Shown here piece after piece: positions 43,797 through 51,041 of a stretch of 64,000 nt of DNA. The notes beneath the pieces were generated by a model. It was given only the letters and a program-made list of their open reading frames with translations, did not search any database and was not told the origin of the DNA. How positions within the stretch are numbered: the stretch's first letter is position 1; each line of letters begins with the position of its first letter. The translations under genes and the position numbers were made by a program. This stretch comes from Phenylobacterium sp. SCN 70-31 (GTDB taxonomy: Bacteria > Pseudomonadota > Alphaproteobacteria > Caulobacterales > Caulobacteraceae): positions 1 to 64,000 of the forward strand of contig NZ_MEEX01000012.1 in NCBI RefSeq assembly GCF_001724605.1, given 5' to 3'.

Positions 43797-44726
43797 TCAC
43801 CCCTCATCCCCGCGCAGTCGGGGATGAGGGCGCCGGTCTCCCTCGCGCCCCCGGCCTCCTGTGTCCCGGCCTCCTGTGTCCCGGCCTCCTGTGTCCCGGC
43901 CTCCCGTGTCCCGGTCGCGCCGCACGCCTTGCGCCAGGGACACCAGCACGAAGCTCAGCAGCATGAGAAGATACCAGGCCCCGAGCTTGCCCAGGCCCAC
44001 GGGACGCCAGCCCGAGGCCTGTTCCGGATAGGTCCAGGCGGCGGTGAACGTGCCCACGTTCTCGGCGATCCAGATGAACAGGGCCACCAGCCCGAAGCCC
44101 AGCAGCAGCGGCATGCGCCGTGGCGTCCGGCCGGGCGTGAAGACCACCCAGGTCCGCGAGAACATCATCAGCGACAGCGCGAACAGCGCGATCCGCACGT
44201 CCACGACGTAGTGGTGGGCGAAGAAGTTGACGTAGGCGGCCAGCGCCAGAAGCCAGGGCGCCCAAAGCGGCGGATAGCCCGGGAAGCGGAAGTCCATCAA
44301 CCGCCAGATGCGGGCGATGTACGAGCCGATGGCCGCGTACATGAAACCGGAGAACAGAGGCACGCCGCCGATCCGCAGCACGCTGGCCTCGGGATAGATC
44401 CACGAGCCCTGCGCCGTCTTGAACACCTCCATCGCCGTGCCGACCAGATGGAACACCAGGATGACCAGCGCTTCGCGCCGCGTCTCCAACCCCGCCGCCA
44501 GCAGCCCGGCCTGGACGGCCACGGCGAAGATCACCAGGGCGTCGTAGCGCGCGAACGACGCACCGGCCGGCCACCAGAGGTGCGTGACGATCAGCGCCGC
44601 CAGCATCAGACCGCCGAACAGGCAGGCCCAGGCCTGTTTCAGTCCGAACAGGATGAACTCGCCGACCGCGGCGGTCAGGCGGGAGACGGCGACGGCCTGC
44701 GGGGCCCCGGATGGCGTGACGCTCAT
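43797..44726 (-). CDS. DUF817 (YoaT-like) membrane protein with repeat-derived tail
   Basis: The 309-residue integral membrane protein has about eight helices. GSWIYPEASVLRIGGVPLFS, FMYAAIGSYIARIWRLMDF and YVNFFAHHYVVDVRIALF are typical of DUF817. After the last helix the reading frame runs through a 15-bp tandem repeat (four RDTGG units) and an extragenic-type palindrome (PHPRLRGDEG), ending just after folE's stop. The natural protein probably once ended earlier. Function is unknown; members are predicted transporters or enzymes of the membrane. Confidence 0.82.
   Translation of the reverse strand: MSVTPSGAPQAVAVSRLTAAVGEFILFGLKQAWACLFGGLMLAALIVTHLWWPAGASFARYDALVIFAVAVQAGLLAAGLETRREALVILVFHLVGTAMEVFKTAQGSWIYPEASVLRIGGVPLFSGFMYAAIGSYIARIWRLMDFRFPGYPPLWAPWLLALAAYVNFFAHHYVVDVRIALFALSLMMFSRTWVVFTPGRTPRRMPLLLGFGLVALFIWIAENVGTFTAAWTYPEQASGWRPVGLGKLGAWYLLMLLSFVLVSLAQGVRRDRDTGGRDTGGRDTGGRDTGGRGREGDRRPHPRLRGDEG
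43801..43830. repeat. REP-like palindrome inside the DUF817 3' end
   Basis: CCCTCATCCCC (43801-43811) and GGGGATGAGGG (43820-43830) form a perfect 11-bp stem with an 8-base loop, 10 bp after the folE stop. Translated on the minus strand it gives PHPRLRGDEG, a peptide that recurs in alphaproteobacterial proteins where such palindromes enter genes. It could also act as a folE terminator, although no T-run follows. Confidence 0.65.
43852..43911. repeat. Tandem repeat, 15-bp unit, 4 copies
   Basis: Four contiguous copies of CGGCCTCCTGTGTCC (43852-43866, 43867-43881, 43882-43896 and 43897-43911, the last with one change) encode RDTGG repeats in the tail of the DUF817 protein. The unit keeps the reading frame, so copy number can vary without a frameshift. 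Confidence 0.95.
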
Positions 44727-44923
44727 GCCGCCATCCTGACGCCCGCGCCGCCAGCGATGATGCACGGGCGATGCAGAACGGGCGGGGCTCGCCTGTAGAT
44801 TGGCAAGATCGCGTCGGCCATCCCGCGGCCGCATTCAGCGTTCAGTCACCCGGCTCGTGCGTCCATTGGGCGCGCGGCCCGCCGCATTCCCCTCCCGCCT
44901 CCCTTCGTATATCGCACTGCAAC

Positions 44924-45481
44924 ATGATCCTGCGCCCCATACTGCGCCAAGCCCTCGCCGCGATCGCCGTCGCCGGCCTGCTGGCGTCCGCCCTGTCGAC
45001 GCCCGCCGCCGCGCAGGCGATGCGCGTGGAGCCTACCGGCCGCATCGAGCTGTCGGACATGATGGGCCGCTGGTACGAGGTCGCCCGGGTCCCCAACCAG
45101 CTCCAGAACGGCTGCGCGGCCGGGGCGTCGGACTGGACGCCCCAGTCCCAGGGCTTCGCGGTGGTCCAGTCGTGCCGCAAGGGCGGTCCCGACGGCAAGC
45201 TCGCGGTCTGGAAGGCGCGCGCCACGGTGGCCGATCCCCGCACCAATGCGAAGATCAAGATGAGCTTCTTCGGCGGCGTGGTGAGCCAGGACTATGTCGT
45301 GGTCGAACACCGGCGCGAACAGGGCTGGCTGGTCCTGGCGACGGCCAACGGCAAGTACCTCTGGCTCATGTCCCAACGTCCCACTCTGAACCCGGGCGTG
45401 AAGTCCCAGGCGATCGCGCGTATCCGCCAGCTCGGCTTCGACGTCGGCCGCCTGGAATTCCCCTCGCCCGACCGCTTCTGA
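44924..45481 (+). CDS. Exported lipocalin (Blc-like)
   Basis: The 185-residue protein has a signal peptide ending near STPAAAQA (about residue 31). The lipocalin signature GRWYEVARVPNQLQNGC is followed by DYVVVEHRREQGWLVLAT and LWLMSQRPTLNP. It lacks a lipobox Cys, unlike E. coli Blc, so it should be periplasmic and soluble. Lipocalins of this class bind fatty acids or lysophospholipids. It is divergent from the DUF817 gene. Confidence 0.88.
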   Translation: MILRPILRQALAAIAVAGLLASALSTPAAAQAMRVEPTGRIELSDMMGRWYEVARVPNQLQNGCAAGASDWTPQSQGFAVVQSCRKGGPDGKLAVWKARATVADPRTNAKIKMSFFGGVVSQDYVVVEHRREQGWLVLATANGKYLWLMSQRPTLNPGVKSQAIARIRQLGFDVGRLEFPSPDRF

Positions 45482-45539
45482 ATCCCGGCCGCCGACCGCG
45501 GCCCTTGCGCTGGGAACGAAGGCGGAACAAGGTGGCCGC

Positions 45540-45989
45540 ATGGACGTCACGATCGTCACCGTCTCCCGGCCCGAGACCACGGCCTCGGTCACCCGCGGCG
45601 CCGCGCGCCTCCTGACGGCCCTGGGTTATGCGCCGCTGACCGAGGTGACCCTCCCGAACGGCCGCCGCGCCGACCTCATGGCCCTGGGTCCGAAGGGCGA
45701 GATCTTCATCGTCGAGGTGAAATCGGGTGTCGAGGACTTCCGGGTCGACCTGAAGTGGCCCGAGTACCGGCCTTACTGCGACGCCTTCGCCTTCGCGGTC
45801 GCCCCGGAATTTCCCCGCGAGATCCTGCCGGACGAACCGGGCCTGATCGTCGCCGACGGCTTCGGCGGGGCCGTCCTGCGCGAGGCGGCCGTCGTCCCGC
45901 TGGCCGGGGCGCGGCGCAAGGCCCTCACCCTCGCCTTCGCGCGCCTCGCCGCGCTCCGCGCCGCCGGCGTCGCAGCGACCGATCTGTAG
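45540..45989 (+). CDS. mmcB: MmcB family putative DNA repair nuclease
   Basis: The 149-residue PD-(D/E)XK-like protein contains GRRADLMALGPKGEIFIVEV, giving the Asp and Glu-x-Lys (VEVKSG) of the nuclease core. It also has DLKWPEYRPYCDAFAFAVAP and DGFGGAVLREA. This matches MmcB, a mitomycin-related repair protein described in Caulobacter. It is transcribed with the lipocalin upstream (59-bp gap) and converges with serB. Confidence 0.88.
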   Translation: MDVTIVTVSRPETTASVTRGAARLLTALGYAPLTEVTLPNGRRADLMALGPKGEIFIVEVKSGVEDFRVDLKWPEYRPYCDAFAFAVAPEFPREILPDEPGLIVADGFGGAVLREAAVVPLAGARRKALTLAFARLAALRAAGVAATDL

Positions 45990-46020
45990 GCCGAGCAGAC
46001 TGTAGAAGACCGGACCGCGT

Positions 46021-46911
46021 TCAGTCCGAGACGAACGCCGCCTCCGCATAGCCCTGGAAGTAGAGCAGCGCGGTGAGGTCGGCATGGTCGACCTTGGCGT
46101 GCGCCTGGGCGGCCACGATCGGCTTGGCGCGGTAGGCCACGCCCAGGCCGGCGGCCTGGATCATGGCCAGATCGTTGGCGCCATCGCCGACGGCCAACGC
46201 CGCCGAGGGCGGGACGCCCAGCTCGGCGGTCAGCTCCTCCAGCGCGGCCAGCTTGGCTTCCTTGCCCAGGATCGGGTCGCCCACCTCGCCGGTCAGGCGG
46301 CCGTCGGCCTCGATCAGGGTGTTGGCGCGGTTCACGTGGAAGCCTGCCGCCTCGGCGACCCGCGAGGTGAAGAACGTGAAGCCTCCCGAGACCAGGGCGC
46401 AGCGCGCATCGTTCGCGGCCATGGTGCGGACCAGGGTCCGGGCGCCGGGGTTGAGGCGGACACGCTCGTCGTACGCCTGCTGCAGGGCCGTGGCGGCCAG
46501 GCCCTTCAGCATCCCCACCCGCTCCCGGAGCGCGCCTTCGAAGGCCAGTTCGCCGCGCATGGCGCGTTCGGTGATGGCGCTGATCTCGGCCTTGAGGCCG
46601 GCGAAGTCGGCCAGTTCGTCCAAGCACTCCACATTGATGATCGTGGAGTCCATGTCGGCGATCAGCAGCCGCTTGCGGCGGCCCGCGGCCGGCTGCACGC
46701 AGGCGTCGACGGGCAGGCCGTCCAGTTCGGTGGCGACCAGGGCTTCGACCGCCCCGCGGTCGGCGATCAGGGGCAGGTCGAAAGCGCCTGCGCCCAGCGG
46801 CCGCGGCGCCTTGACGGCCATGCCGGCGCCTGCGAGCGCTGCCTTCGCGCGATTCGCGGCCGCGGCCGCCGAGGCGGGGTCGGGGCTGACGAGCGTGAGG
46901 ACGAGTTCCAT
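46021..46911 (-). CDS. serB: Phosphoserine phosphatase
   Basis: This 296-residue HAD phosphatase has [20 protein letters not shown] (nucleophile Asp), [15 protein letters not shown] and [16 protein letters not shown]. The N-terminal 75 residues form an ACT-like part. It removes phosphate from phosphoserine in the last step of serine synthesis. The ATG at 46911 lies 13 bp from the divergent miaA start, so the two promoters must overlap each other's genes or lie upstream of neighbouring genes. Confidence 0.95.
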   Translation of the reverse strand: MELVLTLVSPDPASAAAAANRAKAALAGAGMAVKAPRPLGAGAFDLPLIADRGAVEALVATELDGLPVDACVQPAAGRRKRLLIADMDSTIINVECLDELADFAGLKAEISAITERAMRGELAFEGALRERVGMLKGLAATALQQAYDERVRLNPGARTLVRTMAANDARCALVSGGFTFFTSRVAEAAGFHVNRANTLIEADGRLTGEVGDPILGKEAKLAALEELTAELGVPPSAALAVGDGANDLAMIQAAGLGVAYRAKPIVAAQAHAKVDHADLTALLYFQGYAEAAFVSD

Positions 46912-46923
46912 GACGGCCCTTTC

Positions 46924-47868
46924 ATGACCGGCCGCATCTGGCTGATCGCCGGACCCACCGCAAGCGGCAAGTCGGCCCTGGCCCTCAGCCTGGCCGAGGC
47001 CCTGACGGCCGAAGGCGGGGGCGCCGAGATCGTCAACGCCGACTCCATGCAGCTCTACGCCGGCCTGCGCGTGCTGACCGCCGGGCCTTCCCCCGAGGAG
47101 ACGGCGCGGACGCCGCATCACCTGTTCGGCGTGGTCGATCCCGTCGACGGCTGGTCGGTGGGTCGCTGGCTGCGCGCCGCGCGGACGGCGCTGGACGACA
47201 TCGCCGGGCGGGGACGCCACGCGGTCGTGGTGGGCGGCACCGGCCTATATTTCCATGCGCTCACCCAAGGGCTCGCCGAGATCCCCGACGTGCCGGTTGC
47301 GGCGCGGCGGGCGGCGGCCGGCGACTACGACGCGATGGGCGAGGTCGCCTTCCGCGCCCGGCTGGCCGAGGCCGATCCGGCCGCCGCGGGCCGGATCGCG
47401 CCGGGCGATCGCCAGCGGCTGGTCCGCGCATGGGAGGTCTACGCCGCCACCGGCGTCTCGCTCAGCGACCACCAGGGCCGAGCCGACGGCGCCCTTCCCG
47501 CCGGAAGTTGGCGCGCCGTGGCGATCGACCCGCCACGGACGGCGCTCTACGCACGCTGCGACGCGCGACTGGCGGCGATGGTGACGTCCGGCGCCCTGGA
47601 CGAGGTGCGGGCGCTCACGGCCCGGAACCTCGATCCCGACCTGCCGGCCATGAAGGCCGTGGGCGTGCGCGAGTTCGCCGCCCACCTGCGGGGCGAGACG
47701 ACGCTGGACGACGCCCTGGCGGCGGCGCAGCGGGAGACCCGCCGCTACGCCAAGCGCCAGTCGACCTGGATGCGCGGCCGGATGGCGGACTGGCCCCGAC
47801 TGACCGGCCTCGATCCCCGCGACCATTGGAGGCAGTTTCTTGCGCTCCACCCCGGCTTGACGGCCTGA
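46924..47868 (+). CDS. miaA: tRNA dimethylallyltransferase
   Basis: The 314-residue protein has a P-loop [49 protein letters not shown] and a C-terminal [14 protein letters not shown], all typical of MiaA. It adds a dimethylallyl group to A37 of tRNAs reading UNN codons. In E. coli this affects attenuation of amino acid operons. It lies directly upstream of the ilv leader region. It is divergent from serB with a 12-bp gap. Confidence 0.96.
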   Translation: MTGRIWLIAGPTASGKSALALSLAEALTAEGGGAEIVNADSMQLYAGLRVLTAGPSPEETARTPHHLFGVVDPVDGWSVGRWLRAARTALDDIAGRGRHAVVVGGTGLYFHALTQGLAEIPDVPVAARRAAAGDYDAMGEVAFRARLAEADPAAAGRIAPGDRQRLVRAWEVYAATGVSLSDHQGRADGALPAGSWRAVAIDPPRTALYARCDARLAAMVTSGALDEVRALTARNLDPDLPAMKAVGVREFAAHLRGETTLDDALAAAQRETRRYAKRQSTWMRGRMADWPRLTGLDPRDHWRQFLALHPGLTA

Positions 47869-47912
47869 GCGGGGCATGCGAAAGCCCGTTCCGATCAACC
47901 GCGGGAAATCTC

Positions 47913-47948
47913 GTGCGCACTATCCTCGTACTCGTTGGGCGACCGTAA
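47913..47948 (+). CDS. ilv leader peptide
   Basis: An 11-codon ORF begins at GTG and encodes MRTILVLVGRP; its run I-L-V-L-V uses all three branched-chain amino acids. GGGA lies six bases before the GTG. Forty bases after its stop comes a terminator (47989-48010), then ilvB. This is the arrangement of an attenuation leader: shortage of charged Ile, Leu or Val tRNAs would stall the ribosome in the leader. The ilvBN genes of Caulobacter crescentus are known to be attenuated, which supports the reading. Confidence 0.75.
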   Translation: MRTILVLVGRP

Positions 47949-47952
47949 CGGA

Positions 47953-47981
47953 CTGACAGGCTGTCAGGACCGACCGGTCGC
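47953..47981 (+). promoter_or_regulatory. Alternative-pairing segments of the ilv attenuator
   Basis: CTGAC (47953-47957) can pair with GTCAG (47963-47967), and CGACCGGTCG (47971-47980) is self-complementary. CGGTCGC (47975-47981) can instead pair with GCGACCG (47940-47946) inside the leader ORF. A stalled ribosome would cover that upstream segment and change the pairing. Confidence 0.5.
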
Positions 47982-47988
47982 ACGTCCC

Positions 47989-48010
47989 AGGCCCCTCGCG
48001 GGCCTTTTTT
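47989..48010 (+). terminator. ilv attenuator terminator
   Basis: The stem AGGCCC (47989-47994) pairs with GGGCCT (48000-48005) around a five-base loop and is followed at once by TTTTTT. It stands 36 bases before the ilvB ATG, after the leader peptide, so it should control readthrough into ilvB. Confidence 0.8.
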
Positions 48011-48046
48011 ATTACCCTGTTCCACCCTCTGCTTCAGGTTCGCCCC

Positions 48047-49837
48047 ATGACCGCCCACCAGACGATCGAAGCCGAAACCACCACGATCTCGGGCGCCGAG
48101 ATGGTGGTGCGCGCCCTCATCGACCAGGGCGTCGAAGTGCTGTTCGGATATCCGGGCGGAGCGGTGCTGCCGATCTACGACGCCCTGTTCGCCGAGCCGC
48201 GGCTCCAGCACGTGCTGGTCCGCCACGAACAGGGGGCCACCCATGCGGCCGAAGGCTACGCCCGATCCACCGGCAAGTGCGGCGTGGTGCTGGTCACTTC
48301 GGGGCCGGGCGCGACCAACGCGGTCACCGGGATCGTGGACGCGCTGATGGACTCGATCCCGATGGTGGTCATCACCGGCCAGGTGGCCACCCACCTGATC
48401 GGCACCGACGCCTTCCAGGAATGCGACACCATCGGCATCACGCGGCCCTGCACCAAGCACAACTATCTGGTGAAGGACGTCGCCGACCTGCCGCGGATCA
48501 TCCATGAGGCCTTCCACATCGCCACCTCGGGGCGACCCGGCCCCGTGGTCATCGACATCCCCAAGGACGTGCAGTTCTCCAAGGGCGCCTACCAGGGCCC
48601 GGCCGAGGTGAAGCACGCCCACAACTACGCCCCGAAGCTGAAGGGCGACGCCGGCAGGATCGCCGAAGCCGTCGCCCTGCTGGCGCGCGCCAAGAAACCG
48701 ATCCTCTACACGGGCGGGGGCGTCATCAATTCGGGGCCCCGCGCCTCGGAACTGGTGCGCGAGCTGGCGGCCCTGACCGGCGCGCCCGTCACCTCCACGC
48801 TCATGGGCCTGGGCGCGTTCCCCGCCTCCGACCCGCAATGGCTGGGCATGGTGGGGATGCACGGCAGCTTCGAGGCCAACAACGCCATGCACGACTGCGA
48901 CGTCATGGTGGCCGTCGGCGCGCGGTTCGACGACCGGGTGACCGGCCGGCTGGACGCCTTCGCCCCCACCTCGCGCAAGATCCACATCGACGTGGACGCC
49001 AGCTCCATCGGCAAGAACGTGCGCGCCGACGTCGGCATCGTGGGCGACGCGGCCTCGGTGCTGGAGGACATGATCGCCGCCTGGAAAAGCCGCAACCTGT
49101 CGATCGACGCGCCGGCCCTGAAGGACTGGTGGACCCAGATCGACGCCTGGCGGGCGCGCGACTGCTTCCGCTATCGGCCGGACGCGAAGCTGATCAAGCC
49201 GCAGCACGCGATCCAGCGCCTGTACGAGCTGACCCGCGGTCACGACACCTACATCACCACCGAGGTCGGCCAGCACCAGATGTGGGCGGCCCAGTACTTC
49301 CACTTCGACGAGCCGAACCGCTGGATGACGTCGGGCGGATTGGGCACGATGGGCTATGGCCTGCCGGCCGCAGTGGGCGTGCAGATGGCCCACCCCGACA
49401 GTCTGGTCATCGACATCGCCGGCGACGCCAGCGTCCAGATGACGATGCAGGAGATGTCGACGGCCATCCAGTACGGCCTGCCGATCAAGATCTTCATACT
49501 CAACAACGAGTGGATGGGCATGGTGCGCCAGTGGCAGCAGCTCCTGCACGGCGAGCGCTACAGCCACTCGTATTCGGCCTCGCTGCCCGACTTCGTGAAG
49601 ATGGCCGAGGCCTTCGGCTGCGTCGGGCTGCGCGCCGAGACGCCCGACGAACTGGACGACAAGATCCGCGAGATGATCGCGGTGAAGAAACCCGTCCTCT
49701 TCGACTGCCGGGTGACGAAGGAAGAGAACTGCTTCCCGATGATCCCGTCGGGCAAGGCGCACAACGAGATGATCATGGCCGAGGAGACCCGCGACCTGGG
49801 CTCGATCATCGACGACGCCGGCAAGCGGCTGGTCTGA
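48047..49837 (+). CDS. ilvB: Acetolactate synthase, large subunit
   Basis: The 596-residue ThDP enzyme has LFGYPGGAVLPIYDAL, HEQGATHAAEGYARSTG (catalytic Glu), the FAD-binding middle domain and GDASVQMTMQEMSTAIQYGL (ThDP motif) with NNEWMGMVRQWQQ. It makes acetolactate or acetohydroxybutyrate, the first common step of Val, Leu and Ile synthesis. The small subunit normally follows directly, but here a GFA gene overlaps its stop and ilvN lies 12.5 kb away at 62358. It is controlled by the upstream leader and attenuator. Confidence 0.96.
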   Translation: MTAHQTIEAETTTISGAEMVVRALIDQGVEVLFGYPGGAVLPIYDALFAEPRLQHVLVRHEQGATHAAEGYARSTGKCGVVLVTSGPGATNAVTGIVDALMDSIPMVVITGQVATHLIGTDAFQECDTIGITRPCTKHNYLVKDVADLPRIIHEAFHIATSGRPGPVVIDIPKDVQFSKGAYQGPAEVKHAHNYAPKLKGDAGRIAEAVALLARAKKPILYTGGGVINSGPRASELVRELAALTGAPVTSTLMGLGAFPASDPQWLGMVGMHGSFEANNAMHDCDVMVAVGARFDDRVTGRLDAFAPTSRKIHIDVDASSIGKNVRADVGIVGDAASVLEDMIAAWKSRNLSIDAPALKDWWTQIDAWRARDCFRYRPDAKLIKPQHAIQRLYELTRGHDTYITTEVGQHQMWAAQYFHFDEPNRWMTSGGLGTMGYGLPAAVGVQMAHPDSLVIDIAGDASVQMTMQEMSTAIQYGLPIKIFILNNEWMGMVRQWQQLLHGERYSHSYSASLPDFVKMAEAFGCVGLRAETPDELDDKIREMIAVKKPVLFDCRVTKEENCFPMIPSGKAHNEMIMAEETRDLGSIIDDAGKRLV

Positions 49838-50247
49838 TGGCCATCCACGGCGGCGGCTGCCTTTGCGGCGGCGTGCGCTACGAGGTGGAAGGGCCGCTGG
49901 CGCCCGTCCAGTTCTGCCATTGCGGCCAGTGCCGCAAGACGCAGGGCGCGGCGTTCGCGGCCAACATGCCGGTGGTCAGCACGGCGTTCCGGCTGCTCCG
50001 GGGCGAGGACCTGCTGCGCGAGCATCGCGCCTCGCCCGGCAAGCGGCGGGTGTTCTGCGGCGCCTGCGGCAGTCCGATCTTCAGCCAGCGGGACGACACG
50101 CCCGAGGTGAAGCGCCTCCGCGTGGGCTCGCTGGACGGCGACGGCGCCGCCCTGACGCCGGGCTTCCACATCCAGACGGCGTCGAAGGCCGCCTGGTGGC
50201 CGATTCCGGACGGGCTGCCCGCCTGGCCCGGGGAAGCGCCGGACTGA
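49837..50247 (+). CDS. GFA (glutathione-dependent formaldehyde-activating)-like protein
   Basis: The 136-residue zinc-binding protein has GGCLCGGVRYEVEGPL, FCHCGQCRKTQGAAFAANMP and FCGACGSPIFS, supplying the cysteines of the GFA/CENP-V fold. Its ATG overlaps the ilvB stop by one base (TGATG), so it is translated from the ilv message. Homologues with measured activity are few, and the substrate is unknown. It occupies the place where ilvN would be expected. Confidence 0.9.
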   Translation: MAIHGGGCLCGGVRYEVEGPLAPVQFCHCGQCRKTQGAAFAANMPVVSTAFRLLRGEDLLREHRASPGKRRVFCGACGSPIFSQRDDTPEVKRLRVGSLDGDGAALTPGFHIQTASKAAWWPIPDGLPAWPGEAPD

Positions 50248-50260
50248 AGAGCCTGGGGCG

Positions 50261-50971
50261 TCAGGCGCGAACCAGCGCGGCCCCGTGCGCGGCCCTGGGC
50301 GGGATGTCCTGCGCCAGCCCCTCGATCCGCAGGGCGGCGACGCCGCAGGTTTCGCCTGCAGCGATCGTTATCCCCTGCCCGCCGGGGTCGTCCCCGAGGT
50401 AGCGCGCCAGGCGCGCCGCATAGCCCGTGGGATCCGGGTGACTCAGGTCCAGCGCAGCCACGCGCCGGGCGCCGTTCACATGGCGCCGCGCTTCCGGCGG
50501 CTGGTCGTCGGCGGGACGGTACGTCCCCATCAGGAACGGCAGCTCCAGGTCCGACGGCATCGACAACCACCAGGCCAGTTCGATGCCGTCCGGCCGTCGG
50601 CGTCGCGCCCGGAACGGTCGCGACATCAGGAAGCCGGCCTTCTTCAGGTCGGCCCGGGTCGCGCCCAACTCGAAGTCCGGAATCTCCACGGCGTACTCGA
50701 TGGGCCCTTCGCCCGGCGTCGCCCAGCGCCGGATCCGCGCGGCGGCCCGGGACCCCGCCACCAACGAGATCGCGCCGTCGCGCGCCTTGGACGGCGCCGG
50801 CGGGGTGAAGAGTTCCAGGAAGGGACCCTCCTCGAAATAGATCAGGGCGTTGTGGGCGCGGGCCGGGTCGGAACCCCAGACGCAGGTGAAGCCCAGCGCG
50901 CGATACGTCGCCACCGCCGCAGGCAGGTCGGCGACGCGGATCAGGACATGGGAAAGCCGGCGCGGACTCAT
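50261..50971 (-). CDS. VOC (glyoxalase-like) family protein
   Basis: The 236-residue protein begins LSHVLIRVADLPAAVATYRA and continues GFTCVWGSD, a vicinal-oxygen-chelate start. ALIYFEEGPFLELFTPP supplies a metal-type Glu. A second half contains ELAWWLSMPSDLELPFLMGT. It resembles the longer glyoxalase-like (Glyoxalase_3) proteins. Its function is unknown. It converges with the GFA gene. Confidence 0.78.
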   Translation of the reverse strand: MSPRRLSHVLIRVADLPAAVATYRALGFTCVWGSDPARAHNALIYFEEGPFLELFTPPAPSKARDGAISLVAGSRAAARIRRWATPGEGPIEYAVEIPDFELGATRADLKKAGFLMSRPFRARRRRPDGIELAWWLSMPSDLELPFLMGTYRPADDQPPEARRHVNGARRVAALDLSHPDPTGYAARLARYLGDDPGGQGITIAAGETCGVAALRIEGLAQDIPPRAAHGAALVRA

Positions 50972-51041
50972 GTCGCCTCCCTATGGGCCGCGCCGCATTA
51001 TACCTGCGAACGACTCGCAGATGCAACGGGAGCCCGGACGG

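Noticed and set aside
43852..43911. Short repeats as a CRISPR array
   Set aside because: The units are 15 bp, contiguous without spacers, and lie in a coding frame; there are no cas genes.
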